Below, one piece after another: positions 36,852 to 46,030 of a DNA stretch of 64,000 nt (position 1 is the stretch's first letter; the number at the start of each line of letters is the position of its first letter). The notes under the pieces were generated by a model that ran no database searches, was not told the DNA's origin, and saw only the letters and a list, made by a program, of their open reading frames with translations. The stretch is from Rhodobacteraceae bacterium EL53. Lineage in GTDB: Bacteria > Pseudomonadota > Alphaproteobacteria > Rhodobacterales > Rhodobacteraceae. The translations under genes and the position numbers were made by a program. The stretch covers positions 310,001 through 374,000 of the forward strand of contig OMPR01000010.1 of NCBI GenBank assembly GCA_900313015.1, written 5' to 3'.

Positions 36852-37979
36852 TTGAATACATCCGTCTTTGCACCTTGGGAAGATCCCAATGCCAAGCCAT
36901 TGATCAGCTTTCGAAATGTCACGAAACGCTTTGGGTCTTTTACCGCGATCGATAACCTGTCTCTGGATATCTTTGAAAAAGAGTTTTTCGCCCTGTTGGG
37001 GCCATCGGGTTGTGGCAAAACCACGATGATGCGGATGCTGGCGGGGTTTGAAACCGTCACCGAGGGGACAATTGAACTGGCGGGGCAAGACATTGCCGCC
37101 GTGCCTCCCAACAAGCGGGCGGTGAACATGATGTTCCAGTCCTACGCGTTGTTTCCACATCTCAGCGTCTGGGAGAATATTGCTTTTGGTCTGCGCCGGG
37201 ACAAAATGCCGAAACAGGATCTTGAGGCCCGCGTCGAAGAGATGCTCAAGCTGACCCGGCTAGAGAAATTCGCCCGTCGCAAACCGCACCAGATTTCAGG
37301 CGGCCAACGCCAACGTGTCGCTCTTGCGCGATCTTTGGCCAAGGCCCCAAAGCTGTTGTTGTTGGACGAACCTTTGGGGGCGTTGGACAAAAAGCTGCGT
37401 CAGGATACGCAGTTCGAATTGATGGATATTCAGGAAAGCACCGGCACAACCTTTGTGATCGTGACGCATGACCAAGAAGAGGCGATGACCGTCGCCTCCC
37501 GGGTGGCTGTCATGGACGAAGGGTTGTTGAAGCAGGTGGCCACCCCAGACCGGATTTATGAAACGCCAAACTCTGTTTATGTGGCTGACTTCATTGGGGA
37601 TGTGAACATCATCCAAGGTCGGACCACGACAGCAAACGAAGGCACCTATCGCGTGGATTGGGCAGAAGGGCAGGCGGCCTTGAACGCAACATCCGCGACC
37701 GAATTTTCCAACGATCAGACCTGCCATCTGGCGATCCGACCAGAAAAGATAACCATTACAGCCGACCGTCCTGAAAACGCGGATAATGTCGTTCAGGGCA
37801 AAGTTCACGACATTGCCTATCTGGGGAATCTGTCCACCTATTATGTTGAACTGTCGAACGGCACGATGATCAAAGCACAGGCGGCAAATACACGTCGGAT
37901 TTCGCGCCGCTCCTTTACTTGGGAAGACCCCGTTTGGCTGTCTTGGACGGCCACGGCGGGTGTTCTGCTGGCGAACTGA
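36852..37979 (+). CDS. potG: PotG-type ABC ATPase of the right importer
   Basis: The 375-aa ATPase has Walker A GPSGCGKTT, signature ISGGQRQRVALARSL, Walker B LLLLDEPLGALD, the switch His in VTHDQEEAM, and a C-terminal TOBE region (HLAIRPEKITITADRPEN). No ATG is available at the front: TTG at 36852 with GGGGG seven bases upstream is the best start, giving NTSVFAPWEDPNAKPLISFR; a GTG at 36810 lies inside the hairpin region and lacks a ribosome site. Its stop overlaps the next ATG by one base (TGATG). Confidence 0.9.
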   Translation: MNTSVFAPWEDPNAKPLISFRNVTKRFGSFTAIDNLSLDIFEKEFFALLGPSGCGKTTMMRMLAGFETVTEGTIELAGQDIAAVPPNKRAVNMMFQSYALFPHLSVWENIAFGLRRDKMPKQDLEARVEEMLKLTRLEKFARRKPHQISGGQRQRVALARSLAKAPKLLLLDEPLGALDKKLRQDTQFELMDIQESTGTTFVIVTHDQEEAMTVASRVAVMDEGLLKQVATPDRIYETPNSVYVADFIGDVNIIQGRTTTANEGTYRVDWAEGQAALNATSATEFSNDQTCHLAIRPEKITITADRPENADNVVQGKVHDIAYLGNLSTYYVELSNGTMIKAQAANTRRISRRSFTWEDPVWLSWTATAGVLLAN

Positions 37980-38860
37980 TGCGCCGCTTTGTTCTAATCG
38001 CTGTTCCTTACGTGTGGCTGTTGGCGCTGTTTCTGGTGCCGTTTGTCATCGTCTTCAAAATTTCCCTGTCGGATGCAGCCATTGCCCGTCCGCCCTATCT
38101 GCCGCAATTTGATTGGGTCTCCGGCTTTGGCGCGTTCCTGGCGGATTTGGATTTCGAAAATTTCATCTTTCTGACTGAGGATAACCTCTATTGGAAAGCC
38201 TACCTGAGCAGCGCCAAAATCGCGCTGATTTCTACTTTTTGCACGCTGCTGGTGGGCTATCCGATAGCCTATGCCATGGCGCGTGCACCGGATGAATGGC
38301 GTGCCACGCTGATGATGCTGGTGATTTTGCCCTTTTGGACGTCGTTCCTAATCCGGGTTTATGCGTGGATGGGCATTCTCAGCAACGAAGGGTTCTTGAA
38401 CCAATTCCTGTTGTGGACGGGCATCATTTCGACACCACTGACGATTTTGAATACCAACACGGCGGTCTACATCGGCATCGTTTACACCTATTTGCCGTTC
38501 ATGATCCTGCCGATCTATGCAGCCCTTGAACGGTTGGATGGCTCGCTGATCGAAGCGGCCGAGGATCTGGGGTGTTCACGGCTTCTGGCGTTTTGGTTGG
38601 TCACAATTCCGCTCTCACGACCAGGTATCATCGCCGGATCGTTTTTGGTTTTCATTCCGGTTCTGGGCGAATTCGTTATTCCGTCTCTGCTGGGCGGCTC
38701 CGGCACTTTGATGATCGGCAAAGTGTTGTGGGAGGAGTTCTTCTCCAACCGGGATTGGCCAGTGGCAAGCGCGGTGGCGGTGATCCTGTTGTTGATCTTG
38801 GTGATCCCGATTGTGCTGTTCCAGCGTAACCAGCAGAAACAAGCGGAGGCGGAGGAATGA
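37979..38860 (+). CDS. potH: PotH-type permease of the right importer
   Basis: The 293-aa subunit, of normal length, opens MRRFVLIAVPYVWLLALFLV and has six predicted membrane segments. The EAA motif is LIEAAEDLGCSRLLAFWLVT, followed by IPLSRPGIIAGSFLVFIPVL. It overlaps potG by one base and the PotI-type gene by four. Unlike its counterpart in the left importer, it has no large first periplasmic loop. Confidence 0.92.
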   Translation: MRRFVLIAVPYVWLLALFLVPFVIVFKISLSDAAIARPPYLPQFDWVSGFGAFLADLDFENFIFLTEDNLYWKAYLSSAKIALISTFCTLLVGYPIAYAMARAPDEWRATLMMLVILPFWTSFLIRVYAWMGILSNEGFLNQFLLWTGIISTPLTILNTNTAVYIGIVYTYLPFMILPIYAALERLDGSLIEAAEDLGCSRLLAFWLVTIPLSRPGIIAGSFLVFIPVLGEFVIPSLLGGSGTLMIGKVLWEEFFSNRDWPVASAVAVILLLILVIPIVLFQRNQQKQAEAEE

Positions 38861-39675
38861 ACAAGTTAAGTTGGTTCAATGTTGTGTCGCTGACCTTGGG
38901 ATTCGCGTTTCTCTACATCCCAATGATCATTCTGATCATCTTCAGCTTTAACGAAAGTAAGCTGGTGACGGTTTGGGCAGGCTTTTCGACCAAATGGTAT
39001 GGTGAGCTGATGCAGAACGAGGCGTTTCTGAACGCGGCATGGGTCACGGTCAAAGTCGCGGTCTTTTCGTCGACAATCGCCACTGTGCTGGGAACCATGG
39101 CGGCCTATGTTTTGGTTCGCGGCGGTCGGTTTCTGGGTCGAACCCTGTTTTCCGGCATGATCTATGCCCCGTTGGTGATGCCCGAAGTGATCACCGGTCT
39201 GTCGCTGCTGCTGTTGTTTATCGGTATTGGCTTGGATCGTGGGGTTTTGACCATCGTTTTAGCCCACACGACCTTTTCGATGTGTTACGTTTCGGTGGTG
39301 GTATCCTCGCGGCTGGTGACGTTTGATCGTTCATTGGAAGAGGCGGCGCTCGATCTGGGGTGTTCAGCGGCCGAGGCGTTTAGATTGGTCACCTTGCCGA
39401 TCATCGCGCCGGCGGTCATTTCCGGCTGGTTGTTGGCCTTTACGCTGTCTCTGGATGATCTGGTGATTGCATCGTTCACCTCCGGCCCGTCGGCAACGAC
39501 CCTTCCGATCAAGATCTTTTCGGCAGTCCGGCTTGGGGTTTCCCCTGAAATCAATGCCTTATCGACATTGATGATCGCGGTTGTAACGGTTGGGGTAATC
39601 ACGGCTTCGCTGGTTTCAAAAAGGGCGACCTTGCGTCAGAAACAGGATGAACAAGCCGCCGCGCGCGAGGCCTAA
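38857..39675 (+). CDS. potI: PotI-type permease of the right importer
   Basis: The 272-aa second permease has the EAA motif LEEAALDLGCSAAEAFRLVT and the typical TLPIKIFSAVRLGVSPEINA near the C-terminus. ATGA overlap with potH. It is the last gene of the operon and ends 2 bases before the stop of the convergent phosphotransferase gene. Confidence 0.92.
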   Translation: MNKLSWFNVVSLTLGFAFLYIPMIILIIFSFNESKLVTVWAGFSTKWYGELMQNEAFLNAAWVTVKVAVFSSTIATVLGTMAAYVLVRGGRFLGRTLFSGMIYAPLVMPEVITGLSLLLLFIGIGLDRGVLTIVLAHTTFSMCYVSVVVSSRLVTFDRSLEEAALDLGCSAAEAFRLVTLPIIAPAVISGWLLAFTLSLDDLVIASFTSGPSATTLPIKIFSAVRLGVSPEINALSTLMIAVVTVGVITASLVSKRATLRQKQDEQAAAREA

Positions 39676-39677
39676 AG

Positions 39678-40574
39678 TCACGTCGTGACGAGGCTTTCCA
39701 GTTCAATTTCCATGGCACGGGCATAATCGTCCGTGCCATTTTCTGCGCGCCAAAGGCAATAGGCGCTCATCCTCCAATGATACCAAGGCAACAGCTGGCG
39801 GAGCCGATCTGACGTATCCGGGCACCCATATGCGGTGATGAAGTGTTCAATTTCATCGGCTGTCAGGGTCTGCCCTCGATATAGAAACTGCATTGCGGGA
39901 GACAGGAACAGGGCCAGATCCTCGCAAGGGTCGCCAAGGAGCGGGCATTGCCAATCGATTAAAATCGCCGCGTCGCCTTGGCACAGGATATTCCCGGCAA
40001 CCGGATCGCCGTGGATTAGCCGGACTTCAGGGCTTTGAGGAACCGCATTTGAGGGACGCAACGCAATGAGCCGCGCGCGATCCTCTGATGTGCATTGCCC
40101 GAGTATGGTTTCGGTATGGTCTGCGATTTCGACGCTACCATTGCATCCCTTCGGAGCATTCAGCGTCACCGCAGTTGTATGCAAGTGGCGCAACACGTTT
40201 GCCGCGAGGGACGGGTTCTCTCGCCAAGTAGCTCCTGGCGCGTGATCATAAAGCACCCAATGCGCCTGCTCGAACTGTCCCGAATCGCGCAGGTTTGGGA
40301 CAAAACCAGTGTCAGCCAATGCTTGTAAGCACTGGATTTCACGGGCGGGATCGTTGCGAAACAGGGGGTTGGATTGGGTGGTGCGATACAGCTTAAGCAC
40401 CAAATCCTCTTTTTGACCCAAAATGCGCCAAACCTGATTGGTTCGCCCGCCGTATAGAGGGGCAAATGTTGCTGGTCCTGTGATCCGTCCACGGTGACGC
40501 AGACTGTGAACAAGAGAGGAGGGCGGTGAAATCTGCAGCGGACGTGCTCCGGGTATGCCTGGGGGATACCCCAC
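39678..40574 (-). CDS. APH/choline kinase-like phosphotransferase
   Basis: A 298-aa protein-kinase-like fold enzyme: GGRTNQVWRI at the ATP loop with DLVLKLYRTTQ, the catalytic loop LIHGDPVAGNILCQG and the metal site AILIDWQCPLLGDPCEDLAL. Members phosphorylate small alcohols or aminoglycosides; choline or ethanolamine kinase-like activity is the more likely guess for a chromosomal gene, but it is unproven. The start is GTG at 40574 preceded by GAGAGAG. It lies 32 bases after the flgD stop on the same strand and so may be read through from the flagellar operon. Confidence 0.75.
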   Translation of the reverse strand: MGYPPGIPGARPLQISPPSSLVHSLRHRGRITGPATFAPLYGGRTNQVWRILGQKEDLVLKLYRTTQSNPLFRNDPAREIQCLQALADTGFVPNLRDSGQFEQAHWVLYDHAPGATWRENPSLAANVLRHLHTTAVTLNAPKGCNGSVEIADHTETILGQCTSEDRARLIALRPSNAVPQSPEVRLIHGDPVAGNILCQGDAAILIDWQCPLLGDPCEDLALFLSPAMQFLYRGQTLTADEIEHFITAYGCPDTSDRLRQLLPWYHWRMSAYCLWRAENGTDDYARAMEIELESLVTT

Positions 40575-40606
40575 TGGCTCTCTCTACCCGGTTCATGACG
40601 GCTGGA

Positions 40607-41278
40607 TCAAGATCCAGCCCGAACCCCTGTCACCACCGAGGGCAAAATGACCTGCCCCCCTTCCAAAACAAGTGTGATCTGTCCGTTTTGAATTTGGGCT
40701 TCGACAATACTGTTGTATGTGGCTGCCGATTGATCCTGTAGCAGCGAATCCTCTTTGTAGCTTTCGACAGAGAAACTGTACAAACCGGTGGGACGTTTGT
40801 TGTCGCTGGAATCAAGACCGGCCCAGGTGACTTGCTTTTCCGATAGACCGATGGCTTTGCGTTCCACGATTGTACCGGTCGAATCGCGCACTACCAACTC
40901 GGCCCGATCTGCGGTTGCTGCGAATTCAGGCGTAACCGTTATTGGATCCCCCGAATAATGGGCCGGGGCAATGGCGCGCACATCTTTTCCGACCCAGCTG
41001 GACAATTCAGCAATATCGGAATTGCCCATTTGGGTCATCAAGTTAGCCAGTGTGTCATTGGTTTTGACCTGCTGCTCGACCATCGAAAACTGGGCCAATT
41101 GTGCGGCGTATTCCGCCCCATCCAGCGGTTCCAGTGGATCTTGATTGCGCGCTTGAGCGGTCAGCATATTCAAGAAAGTCTCGAAATCTGACGTCAGTGC
41201 ACGCTTTTCCGGTGTGCCAGAGGTTTGTGTTGTATTCGACGTCGTTGACGAATTTGGCTGTACGCTCTGCGTTTCCAT
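40607..41278 (-). CDS. flgD: Flagellar hook-capping protein FlgD
   Basis: Caps the growing hook and guides hook-subunit assembly. The 223-aa protein has the N-terminal signature FETFLNMLTAQARNQDPLEP then AQLAQFSMVEQQVKTNDTL, followed by a tudor/Fn3-like C-terminal part (ITVTPEFAATADRAELVVRD, GLDSSDNKRPTGLYSFSVES). It begins 3 bases after the fliK stop. Confidence 0.92.
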   Translation of the reverse strand: METQSVQPNSSTTSNTTQTSGTPEKRALTSDFETFLNMLTAQARNQDPLEPLDGAEYAAQLAQFSMVEQQVKTNDTLANLMTQMGNSDIAELSSWVGKDVRAIAPAHYSGDPITVTPEFAATADRAELVVRDSTGTIVERKAIGLSEKQVTWAGLDSSDNKRPTGLYSFSVESYKEDSLLQDQSAATYNSIVEAQIQNGQITLVLEGGQVILPSVVTGVRAGS

Positions 41279-41281
41279 AAT

Positions 41282-43414
41282 TTATAATCTCACATCGACA
41301 CCGCTGCTGGTTGCAGAGGGGGTTTTTGTTTCATTGAGAGCAACCTGCTCTTGCTCGGGAGAAGATCCATTTTGATTGCCATGGGACCCATCCGAGTTAC
41401 CGGATGCGTCGGAATCATCTCCGGCAAAGACAAAACTGATATCGCTGTACCCAAGATCGCGGAATTCATTGGTCAGCTGTTCCAGATTCCGTCGCATCAG
41501 GTCGAGCGTTTCAGGCCGTTCAGCTGCAATGGTCATGACCACAGAAGTATCTGTCGTCGTGACCGACATTTTGACTTGCCCCAGTTCTTCGGGGTTCAGG
41601 GCAATTTCAACAGGGGGTTGCGTACCGCGCGGCGCGGCTGTCACCATTTGCGCCGCGATGGATCGAATTGCCTCAGGGCGCGTCGCCGGCGTGGTGGCCG
41701 ATTCGGGACCACTTAACCCCAGTGACACCTGATCAGATATTCTGGAGATCTCTGCCGACGATTCGTCCATGCTCAAATCCGGATCATGTAGAAGAGTCGA
41801 AGTTTGTAACCCCTGTGAAATGGAAGGGATGGATTGCCTGCCAGCGATGGAGGGGGCTGTGTTAGAAACAGAAACTGTAGTGTTTCCAGTGTGACCAGAC
41901 GCGGTTGTTTCCACCATTGTTTTGGCGGCCACGCGATCAGGCCCTGCAGCCTCACCTGTTTCACTACCTTCAGTGGCGCGCGCATGGGTCTTGGCAACAG
42001 CTGCATTCAGGCGCGTTCCGGTCGGTATATGAGTCGCATTCAGAGTTTGCGGCGATGGAATCTGCGAACCACCGGAGAGTATTTGCTTACCGTTTCCGGA
42101 AGGTGCCGCCTGAGCCGGCGACACAGAGGCGCTAATTGCAGGGATCGTGGAGACATCAGAAAATGCTATGGCAGAATTTGAACGGACGGTTGGCTGCCCC
42201 GAAACTTGCACCAACGATGCACCCGGCTTCTGTGCGTTTGCAAAGGGCTCGCTTCCAATCGGAGAGGCTTTGACCCGGGTTTCTTGCGGAATTGCATCAG
42301 ATGGGATCGCCGTTGATGCGGCCAGTCTTGTTGATTTTCGGGATTCTGATGCACGCGAAGAGACCTGTGATGAAACGTGTTGATCGATCTCTTTAGCCTG
42401 AATTGGCTGGCGCGTTGTGTTCGCCGACCCTGCGTCATGCCTTACGTCTCCGTTGGAACGATTCGCATTCAGGAAAACCTGCTCCTGGGCGGAAAGAGCA
42501 ACTTTTTCGCTCGGTAAATCAGCTTTGCCTGATGGAGATTGACGTTCAAAAGCTCCAGATTCCGGTGCCGAATGAACGCGCTGACTCGGATGGTTAGACC
42601 CATTTTGGAGAGCGGTCGGTTCTACAGGTGCGGAACCAATATGAGTCGTGTGCGAATTTGCTGGATGTGCCTGACCCGACAAGCTGCTTGGAAAGACCAG
42701 CGAGTCTTTTGGGTTTTGGTTTGGCAGCACGTTGGATTGGGCTGTCATTCCGTTTCCTGCGGCAAACTTTGGGTTCGCTTGATTTGTGCTCATTTGAGGC
42801 AGGTTGGGCTGAGTGTGTCTTTGTCCGTTGGCGACCTCACTTGAAACCTGTTGGGTGCGAATGACCTGCTCTGAAAATGGCGTAAGCCCTAAGAGATCAC
42901 TGTCTAATCGTTGCGTTGCAGCCTTGGATTTGGCCGACCCAGCAGGCGAGGTGTTATTAGGCTCGGAAGCTGCCGCAGAACTCAAAAGGTAGGAGGCTGG
43001 CGTATTGTTCCTTGCTCCTTGGTGTGCGGATGTCAGCGCCGTCAATTCAGTGCTCTGGTCCTGAAAAGCGTCTGTGTCTGCGGCGGGCTCGCTCGCTGCA
43101 AAAACCTGGGACGTGTTACGATTTGAAGGAAACGACTCCTGAAAGGTCGAAGTTTCAAGCGCAGACCGCGTGGTTGTGGACACGGCGGACCCCGAGTGTG
43201 GAATTTCAGTTTCGGAGGTCTCAGGCGGTTCAATCCCAGTTGGTTCGGACTCAGCGGATTGGCCGCCCTTTGCATTGTTTTGACTACCGGGATCATTGGT
43301 AAACATGTCAAAGAAGCTTTGGCCAGTTGTCCCCCCCTTTGCTTCGGGTGCTTGCGAAGCTGGAGTTGGAATCCGGGCCTTTTGGGCTTCTGCCACAGGT
43401 AAATTCGAGAGCAT
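41282..43414 (-). CDS. fliK: Flagellar hook-length control protein FliK
   Basis: Sets hook length and switches export specificity. The 710-aa protein has a long low-complexity Ser/Thr/Gln/Pro-rich region, as expected for a molecular ruler, and a compact C-terminal Flg_hook domain (PPVEIALNPEELGQVKMSVT, then RPETLDLMRRNLEQLTNEFR). The final segment is acidic and rich in Ser and Asn. The ATG at 43414 is used; a TTG 14 codons upstream is the alternative and has no better ribosome site. First gene of the fliK-flgD operon. Confidence 0.88.
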   Translation of the reverse strand: MLSNLPVAEAQKARIPTPASQAPEAKGGTTGQSFFDMFTNDPGSQNNAKGGQSAESEPTGIEPPETSETEIPHSGSAVSTTTRSALETSTFQESFPSNRNTSQVFAASEPAADTDAFQDQSTELTALTSAHQGARNNTPASYLLSSAAASEPNNTSPAGSAKSKAATQRLDSDLLGLTPFSEQVIRTQQVSSEVANGQRHTQPNLPQMSTNQANPKFAAGNGMTAQSNVLPNQNPKDSLVFPSSLSGQAHPANSHTTHIGSAPVEPTALQNGSNHPSQRVHSAPESGAFERQSPSGKADLPSEKVALSAQEQVFLNANRSNGDVRHDAGSANTTRQPIQAKEIDQHVSSQVSSRASESRKSTRLAASTAIPSDAIPQETRVKASPIGSEPFANAQKPGASLVQVSGQPTVRSNSAIAFSDVSTIPAISASVSPAQAAPSGNGKQILSGGSQIPSPQTLNATHIPTGTRLNAAVAKTHARATEGSETGEAAGPDRVAAKTMVETTASGHTGNTTVSVSNTAPSIAGRQSIPSISQGLQTSTLLHDPDLSMDESSAEISRISDQVSLGLSGPESATTPATRPEAIRSIAAQMVTAAPRGTQPPVEIALNPEELGQVKMSVTTTDTSVVMTIAAERPETLDLMRRNLEQLTNEFRDLGYSDISFVFAGDDSDASGNSDGSHGNQNGSSPEQEQVALNETKTPSATSSGVDVRL

Positions 43415-43462
43415 TTCTGTTCGCTTTTCTTTCAGAGTGCCCTCACCCTGCCTCAAAACCAG

Positions 43463-43478
43463 TTACCGTTATTTTAAC
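43463..43478. promoter_or_regulatory. Candidate CtrA box in the fliK/flgJ divergent gap
   Basis: TTAC-N7-TTAAC matches the CtrA consensus TTAA-N7-TTAAC except for one base. It lies 49 bases before the fliK start and 47 bases before the flgJ-like start. CtrA controls flagellar genes in many Rhodobacterales. Confidence 0.45.
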
Positions 43479-43524
43479 TGCTTGGACGCAATCTCTCGAA
43501 AGTGACTCAAAATGGGGAGATTCA

Positions 43525-43806
43525 ATGCAAATCCCGGAAATTCAAACCACCAAACCGATGAACCTAAATCCCAATGAAAAGGCGTTGAAAGACGCGGCAA
43601 TCAAGCTTGAGGCCACGTTCCTGAGCGAAATGTTGACAGCAGCAGGGATGGGAAAAAGCAGATCAGAATTCGGAGGCGGCGCAGGCGAAGATCAATTCGC
43701 GTCCCTTCTGGTGCGTAAACAAGCTGAAAGCATTGCCCAAGCCGGTGGAATCGGTTTGGCGGAAATGCTGTTCAAATCAATGTCCGAGGCCACCAATGAC
43801 CAATGA
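43525..43806 (+). CDS. flgJ: FlgJ-like rod-binding protein (no muramidase domain)
   Basis: A 93-aa protein: KALKDAAIKLEATFLSEMLT, then GAGEDQFASLLVRKQAESIA and GGIGLAEMLF. This is the rod-binding N-terminal domain of FlgJ without the C-terminal glucosaminidase found in enteric FlgJ, the usual situation in Alphaproteobacteria. A separate peptidoglycan hydrolase must open the wall for the rod. The start at 43525 has GGGGAGA upstream; the flgN start lies inside its 3' end. Confidence 0.85.
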   Translation: MQIPEIQTTKPMNLNPNEKALKDAAIKLEATFLSEMLTAAGMGKSRSEFGGGAGEDQFASLLVRKQAESIAQAGGIGLAEMLFKSMSEATNDQ

Positions 43807-44155
43807 AACTGCGAACGAATTGATGATCGCTTTGGATGAACTTTTGGATCTGGAACGCTCTGCTCTGATCGCGGGAGAGCTGAACCAACTGCCCCAAGTG
43901 ATGGTTGAAAAAGAAAAGCTGATTGAAAAACTGAACGAGTTGGATGCAATCGATCGCGACAGGCTCGGGCCGATTCAAGAAAAAGTTTCACGCAACCAAC
44001 AGCTGCTGGGCAGCGCGCTAGAAGGGATCAAGGCCGTGAGCGAACGCATGGCAGAATTGCGCAGGGTGCGCAGGGGCTTAGAGACATATGATCAATCCGG
44101 GCGCAAAACAAAGATCAACCTGCAACTCAATACCCGTCTGGAAAAAAGAAGTTAA
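43796..44155 (+). CDS. flgN: FlgN-like flagellar export chaperone
   Basis: A 119-aa, highly helical charged protein (ALDELLDLERSALIAGELNQ, VMVEKEKLIEKLNELDAID, then RNQQLLGSALEGIKAVSERM) typical of FlgN, the chaperone for hook-filament junction proteins. It overlaps flgJ by 11 bases. The call rests on the coiled-coil profile and position rather than on a catalytic motif. Confidence 0.75.
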   Translation: MTNETANELMIALDELLDLERSALIAGELNQLPQVMVEKEKLIEKLNELDAIDRDRLGPIQEKVSRNQQLLGSALEGIKAVSERMAELRRVRRGLETYDQSGRKTKINLQLNTRLEKRS

Positions 44156-44362
44156 TCGCGCGTTTGAAGAAAATTGAAATGAACAGGAAATCGCACTTTA
44201 GCAAAGCGTTAGGACATAGCGGGTCATGGTGACCCTGCACTCGAACAGAAGTGGCGCGATACCGGATCAAGGATTTCGCACTCGTCAGAAAGACGTTTCG
44301 ATACGCCCTAAAGGGTGGATGCAAAACTGGGCGGAACAGCCCAACACAAAAAGGAAAATGCT
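44156..44362 (+). promoter_or_regulatory. Flagellin gene leader with inverted repeats
   Basis: The 207-base gap before the flagellin gene holds several inverted repeats: GGGTCA/TGACCC (44221-44235), CCCTAAAGGG (44306-44315) and TGGGC/GCCCA (44328-44343), the last directly before the ribosome site AAAGGAAA. FlbT is known to act on the flagellin mRNA 5' region in Caulobacter, so these are plausible targets. A weak CtrA-like element, TTAG-N7-TTAGG, lies at 44198-44213. Confidence 0.5.
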
Positions 44363-45187
44363 ATGTCCAGCATTCTGACGAACAATGGCGCAATGGTTGC
44401 ATTGCAGACGCTCAAATCCATCAACTCGAATCTGACAGACACTCAGAACGCGATTTCGACGGGTAAAGAGGTCGCAACGGCCAAGGACAACTCGGCGATT
44501 TGGGCCATTTCCAAGGTGATGGAATCGGATGTGTCTGGTTTCAAAGCCGTTTCTGAATCTCTGTCTTTGGGTGGTTCGACTGTTGCAGTCGCTTCGGCCG
44601 GGGCGGAACAGATCACAGATCTGCTCAAAGAGATGAAAGAAAAGGTTGTCGCGGCGACTGGCGAAAACGTTGATAATGGCAAAATCAACACTGACGTTCA
44701 GGCGATCAAAGACCAAATTACGGACATCATCGAAGGGTCGCAGTTTAATGGTTCAAACCTGCTGAACACTGCGGGTGGCGACATTACTGTATTGTCTTCG
44801 CTGAACCGGGATGCGGCCGGCACTGTTACGGCTGACAACATCACCGTTGCATCGGTTGATTTCGAGGCCAACCTCGACCTGACCGGCATTGATGTTACGA
44901 CTTCGGCAAACGCGGACGGGTCTCTCGCCAACATGGAGGCCCTGATTCAGGCTGCCGTAAACGGCGCATCTGCGCTGGGGGCTTCAGCAAAGCGGATTTC
45001 GGACCAAAATGACTTTGTGAGCAAAGTCACGGACGCGATGAAAACCGGCATTGGCTCTTTGGTTGATACTGACATGGAAGAATCTTCGGCACGTCTGAAG
45101 GCTCTGCAAACTCAGCAGCAACTTGGTGTGCAGGCTCTGTCAATCGCAAACCAGGCGCCACAGGCTCTGATGCAGCTGTTCCGCTAA
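44363..45187 (+). CDS. fliC: Flagellin
   Basis: The 274-aa filament subunit has the N-terminal D0/D1 region (NNGAMVALQTLKSINSNLTD, ISTGKEVATAKDNSAIWAIS), a short variable centre (about 130-195) and the C-terminal D1/D0 region (DFVSKVTDAMKTGIGSLVDT, EESSARLKALQTQQQLGVQA, ending APQALMQLFR). The minimal centre means little or no D2/D3 domain. The start at 44363 follows AAAGGAAA. FlaF and FlbT genes follow directly. Confidence 0.94.
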   Translation: MSSILTNNGAMVALQTLKSINSNLTDTQNAISTGKEVATAKDNSAIWAISKVMESDVSGFKAVSESLSLGGSTVAVASAGAEQITDLLKEMKEKVVAATGENVDNGKINTDVQAIKDQITDIIEGSQFNGSNLLNTAGGDITVLSSLNRDAAGTVTADNITVASVDFEANLDLTGIDVTTSANADGSLANMEALIQAAVNGASALGASAKRISDQNDFVSKVTDAMKTGIGSLVDTDMEESSARLKALQTQQQLGVQALSIANQAPQALMQLFR

Positions 45188-45257
45188 GCGGCTTGACCGG
45201 GGCGTTCGGCGCCCCGGTCCCATCCAAGTAGATCCCCAAACCAAGTAAGGATACGAT

Positions 45258-45629
45258 TTGAACGCGTTGTCCCATGCGCGGAATGCCTATTCGGCATCTG
45301 CTACCCCAATCAGAACGGCTGGAAAATTGGAATACGAGGCGGTTGCGCGGATCACGCGCAAATTGCAATCTGCTGTCAAACTGGGGCGCCCGGGGTTTGG
45401 GGCTTTGGTCGAAGCATTGCACGACAACAAAAAGTTGTGGACCATCTTTGCGATTGATGTTGCGGATTCCAACAATCAATTGCCAAGCGAATTGCGTGCA
45501 AACCTGTTCTATCTAGCGGAATTTACCAACCATCACACGAGTAAAGTCCTCGCACGTCAAGCGACGGCACAGCCGCTAATCGAAATCAACATGTCAATCT
45601 TGCGTGGCCTGAGTAAAGGAGTAGCCTAA
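45258..45629 (+). CDS. flaF: Flagellin assembly/secretion regulator FlaF
   Basis: In Caulobacter, FlaF promotes flagellin synthesis and secretion, opposing FlbT. The 123-aa protein has the family pattern: HARNAYSASATPIRTAGKLE, ALVEALHDNKKLWTIFAID, and LPSELRANLFYLAEFTNHHT. The start is TTG at 45258 with AAGG 8 bases upstream; no ATG fits. Its stop shares a base with the flbT start (TAATG). Confidence 0.93.
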   Translation: MNALSHARNAYSASATPIRTAGKLEYEAVARITRKLQSAVKLGRPGFGALVEALHDNKKLWTIFAIDVADSNNQLPSELRANLFYLAEFTNHHTSKVLARQATAQPLIEINMSILRGLSKGVA

Positions 45630-46030
45630 TGAGTGGTCTTGTTCTGAAACTGGCCCCAAAGGAGCGCGTTTTGATTAACGGTGCTGTGGTTGAAAATGGG
45701 GATCGGCGGGGGCGCTTGTCGATCGTGACCCCGGATGCAAACATCCTGCGCTTGCGCGACGCGATTCATCCCGAAGAAGCAACAACTCCTGTGCGCCGCG
45801 TCTGCTATGCGGCCCAGCTGGTGTTAACCGGCGACAGCGACCCCGAAGCGTCACGGCTGTCTTTGTTGCGACGTATCGAAGAACTAAGTCAGGTGTTCAC
45901 GGATCGCGACAGTCGCGTCAGCCTGGCAGAAGCGACAGAAGCGTTGATCGCCAACCATCATTATAAATGCCTCAAAGCACTTCGCACCTTGTTGCCGCGC
46001 GAAGACAGGTTACTGGCGGTTCGGCAATGA
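45629..46030 (+). CDS. flbT: Flagellin translation repressor FlbT
   Basis: FlbT binds the flagellin mRNA leader and represses it until the hook is complete (known from Caulobacter). The 133-aa protein carries LKLAPKERVLINGAVVENGD, RRGRLSIVTPDANILRLRD and ALIANHHYKCLKALRTLLPR. Overlaps flaF by one base and the DUF1217 gene by four. Confidence 0.93.
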   Translation: MSGLVLKLAPKERVLINGAVVENGDRRGRLSIVTPDANILRLRDAIHPEEATTPVRRVCYAAQLVLTGDSDPEASRLSLLRRIEELSQVFTDRDSRVSLAEATEALIANHHYKCLKALRTLLPREDRLLAVRQ

